DNA of 5,245 nucleotides from positions 1 through 5,245 of the forward strand of contig QFNK01000148.1 in NCBI GenBank assembly GCA_003240795.1. Reading direction: 5' to 3'. Of this stretch, positions 1-5,245 are shown one piece after another. Numbering within the stretch: the stretch's first letter is position 1; every line of letters starts with the position of its first letter. The DNA comes from Micavibrio aeruginosavorus (lineage in GTDB: Bacteria > Pseudomonadota > Alphaproteobacteria > Micavibrionales > Micavibrionaceae). The notes beneath the pieces were generated by a model. The model was not told where the DNA came from, searched no databases, and saw nothing but the letters and a program-made list of their open reading frames with translations. The translations under genes and the position numbers were made by a program.

Positions 1-832
1 AGCCCGGCACGACGGAGAGCGCCTCGATCCCGAACGGCGGCAACCATCCGCCGAGGAACAAGACGGTCGTCATACCGCTCATCAAAATCATGTTCGCGTA
101 CTCACCGAGGAAGAACAGCGCATAGGACATGGACGAATATTCAACCATGAACCCGCCTGTAATCTCAGACTCACCTTCCGGCAAATCGAACGGCGCGCGG
201 TTGCATTCGGCCAGAATGGAAACGAGGAAAACAATGAACATCGGGAACAGCATCACCTGGACCCAGACCGGACGCTCCGCCAGCACGATTTCTGTGAGGT
301 TCAGCGATCCCGTGCACAAGAGCACTGTGACGATGATAAGGCCCATCGAAACTTCGTAGGAAACCATCTGTGACGCGGAACGCATTCCGCCCAAAAACGC
401 GTATTTGGAGTTGGACGCCCAGCCCGCCATGATAATCCCGTAAACACCCATCGACGAAATGGCGAACAGGTAGAGGATGCCGACATTGATATCGGCCAGA
501 ACGATTTTCGCGTCGATCGGAATAACCGCCCATGCCAGAAGCGCGAGCGCGAAAGTAAGCATCGGCGCGATCAGGAACACAGGCTTGTTTGCCTGCGACG
601 GAATGATCGTTTCCTTGGAGAGAAGCTTGATACCGTCCGCGATAGGCTGAAGCAGACCGAACGGTCCAACCGTCATCGGCCCCTGACGGCGCTGCATCGC
701 GCCCATGACTTTACGCTCTGCATAAGTGTAATAGGCAACAACGCCGAGGATCACGCCGACGATGGCGGCAATATGCCCAAGCATGAAAAGGCCGGGCCAG
801 AAATACGTTTCCATGAATTCAGGCGTAAACAT
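1..832 (-). CDS. nuoH: NADH-quinone oxidoreductase subunit H (NuoH), C-terminus cut by window edge
   Basis: NuoH (ND1 homologue) is the membrane-arm subunit of respiratory complex I that helps form the quinone-binding chamber beside NuoB/NuoD and couples NADH oxidation to proton pumping. The frame is open from the ATG at 832-830 to the left edge, giving 277 residues. Family members have roughly 330-350, so about the last 55-70 are missing. Visible hallmarks are a first membrane helix at about residues 12-36, AERKVMGAMQRRQGP starting at residue 38, the GWASNSKYAFLGGMRSASQ stretch at 137-155 followed by SYE (158-160), and AECNRAPFDLPEGESEI ending at 224. The last carries the acidic loop (E219, E221, E223) typical of the quinone site. 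The start follows a GGAGG 10 nt upstream inside the preceding gene and overlaps its TAA by one base. No frameshift or missing key residue is visible. Identification is very secure from motifs. Confidence 0.97.
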   Translation of the reverse strand, partial: MFTPEFMETYFWPGLFMLGHIAAIVGVILGVVAYYTYAERKVMGAMQRRQGPMTVGPFGLLQPIADGIKLLSKETIIPSQANKPVFLIAPMLTFALALLAWAVIPIDAKIVLADINVGILYLFAISSMGVYGIIMAGWASNSKYAFLGGMRSASQMVSYEVSMGLIIVTVLLCTGSLNLTEIVLAERPVWVQVMLFPMFIVFLVSILAECNRAPFDLPEGESEITGGFMVEYSSMSYALFFLGEYANMILMSGMTTVLFLGGWLPPFGIEALSVVPG

Positions 833-847
833 TACTCAGCCGCCTCC
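830..847 (-). repeat. Junction repeat copy 1 (pyrophosphohydrolase stop / nuoH start), 18 nt
   Basis: On the minus strand this reads GGAGGCGGCTGAGTAATG. It contains the GGAGG ribosome binding site for nuoH, the last EAAE codons and TAA of the pyrophosphohydrolase gene, and the nuoH ATG overlapping that stop by one base. It matches the copy at 1240-1257 at 17 of 18 positions (T versus A at the ninth base). Similarity stops at both block edges. Confidence 0.9.
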
Positions 848-1242
848 GGCACGTCTTTTTGAATGAATTTGGAAAGATCGGGTGCGAAATAGTTCGGCCC
901 CTTCATAACCTTGCCGTCACCTTCGCGGCGGATCGGTTTTCCGTCCTCGCCCAATTTGGACATATTGGAACGGTGCACTTCATCGAACGCGAGGTCCTTG
1001 ATCGCCTGCATCCCGAACGACAAAAACGCGCCGTCCAGAACATATTGGAGGTCGATCAGCGCATCGAGTGTTTCCTGCGCGTTGTTGTTGGCCAGCGCCT
1101 CTTTCAACTCGTCCAGCTCTTCCTGAAGAAGGTTGATACGAAGCTGCTTCGTCTGTTCACACGAAAGATTGATCTCCCCGTGAACCGGAAGGCCGTAGGT
1201 CTCGTGGAATTCCTGAACCTGTTCGAGCGTCGTGCGTTTCAT
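832..1242 (-). CDS. MazG-like / PRA-PH-family nucleoside triphosphate pyrophosphohydrolase
   Basis: A 136-residue protein of the all-alpha NTP pyrophosphohydrolase superfamily (MazG, HisE, dimeric dUTPase), which hydrolyses nucleoside triphosphates to monophosphates plus pyrophosphate, using metal ions bound by clustered acidic residues. The sequence shows VQEFHETYGLP near the N-terminus (9-19), the first acidic helix LLQEELDELKEAL with E41, E42 and E45, the second acidic helix ETLDALIDLQYVLDGA (57-72) with D60 and D64, then FDEVHRSNMSK (86-96) and a GPNYFAPDL tail (115-123). This pattern matches the small standalone enzymes annotated as nucleoside triphosphate pyrophosphohydrolase family protein. 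The substrate cannot be read from sequence; dUTP/dCTP-like or damaged nucleotides are possibilities. Longer in-frame starts upstream lie inside nuoG in another frame. ATG 1242-1240 is chosen because it has GGAGG 10 nt upstream and overlaps the nuoG stop. It lies between nuoG and nuoH with one-base overlaps at both ends, so expression should be coupled to complex I. This placement is unusual. Confidence 0.88.
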   Translation of the reverse strand: MKRTTLEQVQEFHETYGLPVHGEINLSCEQTKQLRINLLQEELDELKEALANNNAQETLDALIDLQYVLDGAFLSFGMQAIKDLAFDEVHRSNMSKLGEDGKPIRREGDGKVMKGPNYFAPDLSKFIQKDVPEAAE

Positions 1243-1257
1243 TACTCTGCCGCCTCC
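1240..1257 (-). repeat. Junction repeat copy 2 (nuoG stop / pyrophosphohydrolase start), 18 nt
   Basis: On the minus strand this reads GGAGGCGGCAGAGTAATG. It supplies the GGAGG ribosome binding site, the nuoG C-terminal EAAE codons and stop, and the overlapping ATG of the pyrophosphohydrolase gene, with a 10-nt GGAGG-to-ATG spacing identical to copy 1. The arrangement implies termination-reinitiation coupling at both junctions. Confidence 0.9.
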
Positions 1258-3269
1258 ATAAATTTCTCGCCATGCACGAACACGCGGGAGCATTCCTGCA
1301 TCGTCGGCGAAGCCTTTGTGATGACGTTTGTCAGGTAGAAATCCTGAACTTTGGAAACAAGCGGTGCATTGGAAACATCGCCCTTCGCTCCAAACGAAGC
1401 CCACTGTACCGCAGGCAGTTCATCCAGCGCATTGAAGAACGGGAATTCGGAAACCAGACGGGCACGAAGCTGCATGAGGTCGTCATACGGCAGTTTCTGA
1501 CCAGCATATTCCGAAAGCGCGCGCAGGATTTTCCAGTCTTCGCGGGCCAGTCCCGGTGCATCAACGGCTTTTTTGGCCATCTGCACGCGGCCTTCCATAT
1601 TTACATACAGGCCTGATTTTTCGGTGTAGGCAGCACCCGGCAGGATGACATCGGCGCGTTTCGCACCGGCATCGCCGTGATGGCCCTGGTAGATGACAAA
1701 GGCGTTCGGGGTGATCTGCGACAGCGTCTCTTCATTGTCGACGCCGAGCAGGTATACAACATCCATGCCCTTGGCGTTAAGCGGCGCATCAGAAACAAAG
1801 CCGATCTCGATACCGCCGACACGGCTTGCCGCCGTATGGAGAACGTTAAAGCCGAGCCAGTCTTCCTTGACGCATCCAAGCGCTTCCGCCGCATCGCGGA
1901 CAAATGCCTGAACCGCTGCGCCTTGCGCGCCTTTGAAAATGCTTTCGCCGACGATCATCATCGGGCGCTCGGATTTTACCTTGCCCGCATATTCCTTGAC
2001 CATCGATGCCAGGGACTGAAGATCGTTTCCGGCATGGTGATAGGAATATGTAAGGTCCGCTGCCTCGCCGACAACGCCGACATGAAGCGACAGGTTGTTC
2101 TGGAGCGCCTTACGGATACGGGCGTTGACCAGCGATGCCTCGACGCGCGGGTTTGTCCCAACCAGTAGAATTGCATCCGCCTGCTCGATCGCAGCGATAC
2201 CGGAATTGAAAACATAGCCCGAGCGCTCCGACACATCATAATGTGTCCCGTCCGCCCGGCAGTCATAATTGCGGCTGCCAAGACCGTTCATAAGGTCTTT
2301 CAGCGCCAGCATGGATTCGACATCGGCCAGATCGCCGGCGAACGCCGCAATCCTGTCCTTGTTCGCCGCCGTCATTTTGGCAGCAACAACACCGAACGCC
2401 TCGTCCCAGCTGGCTTCCACCAGCTTGCCGTTCTTACGCACGTACGGACGGTCGAGACGCTTGTATTTCAAACCGTCAACCGCGTGACGCGTACGGTCGT
2501 TGATCCATTCCTCATTAATGCCTTCATGCAGGCGCGGCAGAACGCGCATAACCTCGTTACCGCGCGAATCAACACGGATATTGCATCCGAGCGCATCATG
2601 AACGTCGACGGTTTCCGTTTTCTTCAGTTCCCAAGGACGCGCCTTGAACGCATATGGTTTGGAGGTCAGAGCGCCAACCGGGCAGACGTCGACAAGATTG
2701 CCGGACATTTCACTGCCGATGGCCTTCTCGATAAACGTGCCGATTTCCGCGTCTTCGCCGCGGTTCAGCTGACCGAGGTCGTCAACACCCGCGATTTCTT
2801 CCGCGAAACGGACACAGCGTGTGCAGTTGATACAGCGGTTCATGGATGTTTTGATCAGCGGACCGAAATTCTTGTCCGGCACCGCGCGCTTGTTTTCGCC
2901 GTAACGCGAACGGTCGAAACCGTAGGCAACCGCCTGATCCTGAAGGTCGCACTCCCCGCCCTGATCGCAAATCGGGCAATCCAGCGGGTGGTTGATGAGC
3001 ATCATTTCCATGACGCCCTTGCGGCCTTTTTTCACTTTGTCAGACGCCGTGCGCACGACCATATTGTCACCGCAGGCCATCGCGCAGGACGCTACCGGTT
3101 TTGGCGCACCCTCCAGCTCGACAAGGCACATACGACAGTTCGCCGGCACGCTCAGCTTGTCATGGTAGCAGAATCGCGGAATTTCGATTCCCAGCTGTTC
3201 TGCCGCCTGAAGGATGCTGGTCCCCGGTGCGACTTCGATTTCTTGATCGTTTATCTTGAGTTTTGGCAT
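1242..3269 (-). CDS. nuoG: NADH-quinone oxidoreductase subunit G (NuoG)
   Basis: NuoG (mitochondrial NDUFS1 homologue) is the large iron-sulfur subunit of the complex I peripheral arm, relaying electrons from NuoF/NuoE towards NuoI/NuoB. The 675-residue product shows a 2Fe-2S ferredoxin domain with N1b ligands C34, C45, C48 and C62. The N5 site follows as H94, C98, C101 and C107 (HPLDCPICDQGGEC), and the N4 site as C146, C149, C152 and C196 (RCINCTRC ... CPVGAL). A degenerate molybdopterin-oxidoreductase-like domain runs from about residue 215 onward, with SGLYVNMEGR at 552-561, and ends in the family's C-terminal motif NVITKASPTMQEC (648-660). The extra N7 cysteines of E. coli-type NuoG are absent, as in alphaproteobacteria and mitochondria. 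The frame extends upstream to an ATG at 3335. I choose ATG 3269-3267 because the family begins with MPKLKI-like sequence and the probable promoter lies within the extension. No strong Shine-Dalgarno precedes this start. It is the first gene of its operon here. Confidence 0.97.
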   Translation of the reverse strand: MPKLKINDQEIEVAPGTSILQAAEQLGIEIPRFCYHDKLSVPANCRMCLVELEGAPKPVASCAMACGDNMVVRTASDKVKKGRKGVMEMMLINHPLDCPICDQGGECDLQDQAVAYGFDRSRYGENKRAVPDKNFGPLIKTSMNRCINCTRCVRFAEEIAGVDDLGQLNRGEDAEIGTFIEKAIGSEMSGNLVDVCPVGALTSKPYAFKARPWELKKTETVDVHDALGCNIRVDSRGNEVMRVLPRLHEGINEEWINDRTRHAVDGLKYKRLDRPYVRKNGKLVEASWDEAFGVVAAKMTAANKDRIAAFAGDLADVESMLALKDLMNGLGSRNYDCRADGTHYDVSERSGYVFNSGIAAIEQADAILLVGTNPRVEASLVNARIRKALQNNLSLHVGVVGEAADLTYSYHHAGNDLQSLASMVKEYAGKVKSERPMMIVGESIFKGAQGAAVQAFVRDAAEALGCVKEDWLGFNVLHTAASRVGGIEIGFVSDAPLNAKGMDVVYLLGVDNEETLSQITPNAFVIYQGHHGDAGAKRADVILPGAAYTEKSGLYVNMEGRVQMAKKAVDAPGLAREDWKILRALSEYAGQKLPYDDLMQLRARLVSEFPFFNALDELPAVQWASFGAKGDVSNAPLVSKVQDFYLTNVITKASPTMQECSRVFVHGEKFMEAAE

Positions 3270-3286
3270 GGTCTGACACAAAAAGT

Positions 3287-3315
3287 CTGAAATCTGATTT
3301 ACGGCTCTGTATACT
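3287..3315 (+). promoter_or_regulatory. Candidate sigma70-type promoter for the plus-strand cluster
   Basis: A -35-like CTGAAA at 3287-3292 is separated by 17 bp from TATACT at 3310-3315, which matches five of six bases of the -10 consensus. The predicted start near 3322 leaves about 22 nt before the methyltransferase ATG at 3345. The -10 overlaps the opposing nuoG -10 through the palindrome GTATAC (3309-3314). Prediction by pattern only. Confidence 0.45.
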
Positions 3316-3335
3316 CTTTTTACAAAACCGATCAA
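3308..3335 (-). promoter_or_regulatory. Candidate sigma70-type promoter for nuoG
   Basis: On the minus strand a -35-like TTGATC (plus coordinates 3330-3335) is followed after 16 bp by a -10-like TATACA (3308-3313). Each hexamer matches four of six consensus bases. The predicted start near 3301 would leave a leader of about 30 nt to the nuoG ATG at 3269. The position inside the N-terminally extended reading frame argues that the extension is not translated. Prediction by pattern only. Confidence 0.45.
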
Positions 3336-3339
3336 AGGG
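3334..3339 (+). promoter_or_regulatory. Ribosome binding site of the methyltransferase gene
   Basis: AAAGGG lies 5 nt before ATG 3345. It supports that start over the in-frame ATG at 3354, which would be 14 nt away. The site overlaps the candidate -35 hexamer of the opposing nuoG promoter. Confidence 0.5.
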
Positions 3340-3344
3340 TTTAT

Positions 3345-4250
3345 ATGAGCGATATGAATTCTTTTACTCCGAATATTCTGACCGAAAACGGCTGGGCCGA
3401 TTATGCGCTACTGGACAGCGGCGATGGCCGCAAGCTTGAGCGTTTCGGAAAATACATCGTCTCCAGACCGGAGCCGCAGGCATTATGGCAAAAATCTCTT
3501 TCCGAAGCGGAATGGAAGAAAGCCGATGCCACCTTCACCAACGCCTCCGAAAAGGAAGAAGACGACAAGGGCAGCTGGCAACAGCACAAGAAACTCCCCG
3601 AAACATGGAATGTCGGGGTCGAAGGCGCCACAATGTGCTGCCGCCTGATGACCTACCGTCACATGGGCCTGTTTCCGGAGCAGCGCCCCCACTGGCAGTG
3701 GTTCAGCAACATCATCAAAAACAGTTCAAAAAGACCTTTCAAGGTTTTGAATCTGTTTGGCTATACGGGCGCGGCCAGCCTGATCGCCGCGGCCTCTGGC
3801 GCCGAAGTGACCCATGTCGATGCATCGAAAAAGGCGATCCAGTGGTCCAGGGAAAATCAGGACGCATCTAATCTTACGGAAAGTAAAATCCGCTGGATTT
3901 GCGATGACGCCGCCAAATTCGTCGCCCGCGAAGGTCGCCGCGGCAACAAATATGACGGCATCCTGCTTGACCCGCCACGCTATGGACGCGGCCCGGAAGG
4001 CGAAGTATGGAAATTTGAAACCGATGTGGCACCCCTGCTCTCCGCCTGCGCCGACCTATTGGCCGATGATGCGAAATTCATGATCCTGACCGCCTACACC
4101 ATGCGCCTGTCTTCCCTGACGCTCGACCATATGATGCGCGACGCACTCAAAGGGCGCAAAGGCACAACGGATCACGGCGAACTCCTCCTCGCCGACAAAA
4201 CCGGCAAACGCCCCCTTCCCACATCCATGTTCAGCCGCTGGAGCGCCTAA
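3345..4250 (+). CDS. Class I SAM-dependent methyltransferase, RlmI/COG1092-like without PUA domain
   Basis: A 301-residue cytoplasmic methyltransferase with a Rossmann SAM-binding fold. The N-terminal part carries YALLDSGDGRKLERFGKYIV (20-39) and RPEPQALW (41-48), a signature I associate with the alphaproteobacterial branch of the RlmI/RlmK-like (Methyltrans_SAM) family. Motif I is LNLFGYTGAAS (135-145), the SAM ribose-binding acidic residue is D159 in HVDASKKAI (157-165), and motif IV is LDPPRYGRG (208-216), where DPP suggests methylation of a nucleic acid base. Characterised relatives methylate 23S rRNA. E. coli RlmI has an N-terminal PUA RNA-binding domain that is not seen here, so the exact target is unknown. 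It is transcribed divergently from nuoG and starts the plus-strand cluster. The next gene begins 1 nt after its stop. No ATA isoleucine codon occurs in it, unlike the membrane-protein gene downstream. Family assignment is strong, RNA target inferred. Confidence 0.88.
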   Translation: MSDMNSFTPNILTENGWADYALLDSGDGRKLERFGKYIVSRPEPQALWQKSLSEAEWKKADATFTNASEKEEDDKGSWQQHKKLPETWNVGVEGATMCCRLMTYRHMGLFPEQRPHWQWFSNIIKNSSKRPFKVLNLFGYTGAASLIAAASGAEVTHVDASKKAIQWSRENQDASNLTESKIRWICDDAAKFVAREGRRGNKYDGILLDPPRYGRGPEGEVWKFETDVAPLLSACADLLADDAKFMILTAYTMRLSSLTLDHMMRDALKGRKGTTDHGELLLADKTGKRPLPTSMFSRWSA

Positions 4251-4251
4251 G

Positions 4252-4524
4252 ATGAAAAAGCTTATGATCGCCGCCATGTCCGTTCTCCTCCTCGCCTCCT
4301 GCGGCGATGAACAATGGTCTGGCTTTGTCTATCCGAACAAATTCAATTTTACCGAGCGCCAGACAATCGGCCCCTTCACCTCCTTTGAAGAATGCCAGAC
4401 TGCGGCCAAAGCCGAAATCGCCAAACTGGACGCCCCCGACAACGCCGAATATGAATGCGGGCGCAACTGTGAAGACATCTACGGCGGCGATGGCCCGCAA
4501 GTCTGCAAGGAAACACGCAAATAA
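4252..4524 (+). CDS. Small conserved cysteine-containing lipoprotein of unknown function
   Basis: A 90-residue protein with a lipoprotein signal: positively charged MKK, a hydrophobic stretch to about residue 16, and the lipobox LLAS-C with the lipid-accepting C17. G18 and D19 follow. Gly at +2 fits transport to the outer membrane by E. coli rules, which may not hold here. The mature part has WSGFVYPNKFNF (22-33), GPFTSFEEC (40-48), EYECGRNC (66-73) and a terminal VCKETRK. The four cysteines C48, C69, C73 and C85 could make two periplasmic disulfides. I recall similar small proteobacterial proteins with a W-x-G-F-x-YP start and a YECGxNC motif, but no function for them. The start has GGAG at 4240-4243, 8 nt upstream inside the methyltransferase gene, and sits 1 nt after that gene's stop. 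The product is probably monomeric and secreted. Its role cannot be inferred. Confidence 0.85.
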   Translation: MKKLMIAAMSVLLLASCGDEQWSGFVYPNKFNFTERQTIGPFTSFEECQTAAKAEIAKLDAPDNAEYECGRNCEDIYGGDGPQVCKETRK

Positions 4525-4525
4525 T

Positions 4526-5125
4526 ATGGAGCCATTCCCCCTATATCATAGCGTGATGGGTGCGATCGCCATCGGCATAGGCATTATAAGCTATATACCC
4601 TACCTACTAACGATTCTGAAAGGCAGGACAAAACCGCACGCCTTCAGCTGGCTAATATGGGGGATTTTGACGGCAATTGCATTCGCTGCACAAATCACGG
4701 GCGGCGGCGGCGTAGGTGCATGGGTCACGGGTTTTACGGCCGCCACTTCTCTTATCATTGTGGCTCTCGCCCTCTTCAAAGGCGAAAAAAACGTTACGAA
4801 ATCAGACTGGCTGACATTTGTAACGGCCCTTCTTGCCATCCCTTTATGGTATTTTACCAAAAACCCGCTCAATGCCGTTATCCTGATAACAATCATAGAT
4901 GCGCTGGCCTTTTACCCCACCTTTCGAAAATCATGGCATAGACCCTACGAGGAAAACGCCTTCACGTTTACGTTGAGCGGCATCAAATTTATTTTCGCCA
5001 CACTCGCTCTGGAAACACTTAATATTACGACATCTCTTTACCCCTTAAGCCTTGTCTTCATGAACGGCGTATTTGTCATCATGATTTTATGGCGCAGGAA
5101 AGCATTGAAAAATGGCACGCATTGA
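4526..5125 (+). CDS. Seven-helix inner-membrane protein, PQ-loop/SWEET-like
   Basis: A 199-residue hydrophobic protein with about seven membrane helices, near residues 9-31, 38-57, 63-84, 95-112, 114-132, 146-163 and 170-190. The first segment, YIPYLLTILKGRTKPHAFSW (23-42), resembles a PQ-loop: a proline in helix 1, a basic loop, then Ser-Trp opening helix 2. A related pattern, YPTFRKSWHRP (130-140), recurs after helix 5, giving a 3+1+3 layout like eukaryotic SWEET transporters. The glutamine of the classic PQ pair is replaced (PY and PT). A small-solute or sugar-like transport role is possible but not shown. I chose ATG 4526 because the frame upstream only shadows the lipoprotein gene. AAGGA lies 14 nt before it, rather far, and ATG 4556 is an alternative. 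Codon use differs from its neighbour: six ATA, four CTA, and AGG/AGA codons, versus no ATA in the methyltransferase. It begins 1 nt after the lipoprotein stop and overlaps the next gene by 14 nt. Confidence 0.8.
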   Translation: MEPFPLYHSVMGAIAIGIGIISYIPYLLTILKGRTKPHAFSWLIWGILTAIAFAAQITGGGGVGAWVTGFTAATSLIIVALALFKGEKNVTKSDWLTFVTALLAIPLWYFTKNPLNAVILITIIDALAFYPTFRKSWHRPYEENAFTFTLSGIKFIFATLALETLNITTSLYPLSLVFMNGVFVIMILWRRKALKNGTH

Positions 5126-5245
5126 ACACATAACATCGCCGTCCAACCCGAAGATCAAGGCGATCAACTCCCTCTTCATCCGTAAATTCCGGAAGGAAAC
5201 GGGGCTTTTCGTTGCCGAAGGGCTCCGCTCCATTATAGAGGGGCT
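5112..5245 (+). CDS. TrmH/SpoU-family RNA 2'-O-methyltransferase, N-terminal fragment
   Basis: Only the first 44 residues are visible before the window ends. They match the N-terminal substrate-binding domain of TrmH-family (RlmB-like) enzymes, which methylate ribose 2'-OH of rRNA or tRNA with SAM. Visible signs are an early SxxNPKIKAI stretch (9-18), a basic region (23-28, IRKFRK), then GLFVAEGLRSI (31-41), where FVAEG is the recurrent family signature. The catalytic SPOUT knot lies beyond the window. ATG 5112 overlaps the end of the membrane-protein gene by 14 nt, with AGGA 12 nt upstream at 5096-5099. It is apparently the fourth gene of the cluster that starts with the other methyltransferase. 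The family call rests on a short segment, and the RNA target is unknown. Confidence 0.8.
   Translation, partial: MARIEHITSPSNPKIKAINSLFIRKFRKETGLFVAEGLRSIIEG

Noticed and set aside
171..533. Minus-strand open frames within nuoH (171-533 and 301-486)
   Set aside because: These are out-of-frame shadows of nuoH, which is continuously open through this region.
859..1338. Plus-strand open frame (159 codons) antisense to the pyrophosphohydrolase gene
   Set aside because: The minus-strand gene has clear family motifs, and the plus-strand translation has none.
1243..1404. N-terminal extension of the pyrophosphohydrolase frame up to 1404
   Set aside because: It overlaps the nuoG coding end in another frame, adds sequence unlike the family, and ATG 1242 has a strong ribosome binding site with stop overlap.
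2241..3290. Long plus-strand open frame (349 codons) opposite nuoG
   Set aside because: It is fully antisense to a well-supported NuoG with all cluster motifs, and its translation shows no recognisable domain. It is a frame shadow.
3270..3335. 22-residue N-terminal extension of NuoG starting at 3335
   Set aside because: NuoG proteins begin at the ferredoxin-like domain, and the extension covers the probable promoter and leader.
4307..4525. N-terminal extension of the membrane-protein frame to 4307
   Set aside because: It lies inside the lipoprotein gene in another frame and its translation is basic and low in complexity. The hydrophobic protein starts naturally at 4526.

Overview
The window reads as a chromosomal segment from an alphaproteobacterium, with GC slightly above half by eye. 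NuoG and NuoH have the alphaproteobacterial/mitochondrial look: NuoG lacks the N7 cluster cysteines and ends in the expected C-terminal domain. The split nuo layout (an operon beginning at nuoG) is reminiscent of Rickettsiales and other deep-branching alphaproteobacteria. I cannot place it more precisely from the sequence alone.

The left part (1-3269) is on the minus strand. In transcription order it holds nuoG (3269 to 1242), a 136-residue MazG-like/PRA-PH-type nucleoside triphosphate pyrophosphohydrolase (1242 to 832), and nuoH (832 to the window edge, C-terminus missing). Both junctions are one-base TAATG stop/start overlaps. Each is preceded by a GGAGG inside the upstream gene's last codons, and the 18-nt junction block is almost identical at the two sites. 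The three genes therefore look translationally coupled. The pyrophosphohydrolase gene sits as an insert between two complex I subunit genes that are usually adjacent, and it is the most unusual feature here.

The 75-bp gap at 3270-3344 is a divergent control region. Candidate sigma70-type promoters in both directions share the palindromic core GTATAC at 3309-3314.

The right part (3345-5245) is a compact plus-strand cluster. It holds a class I SAM-dependent methyltransferase of the RlmI/COG1092-like type without a PUA domain, a small cysteine-bearing lipoprotein, a seven-helix membrane protein that resembles the PQ-loop/SWEET fold, and the first 44 residues of a TrmH/SpoU-family RNA 2'-O-methyltransferase. 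Gaps of 1 nt, 1 nt and then a 14-nt overlap make one transcript likely. Functionally it mixes probable RNA modification with two envelope proteins of unknown role.

No RNA genes, mobile elements, CRISPR arrays or clear terminators were seen. No gene-free stretch exceeds 75 bases.
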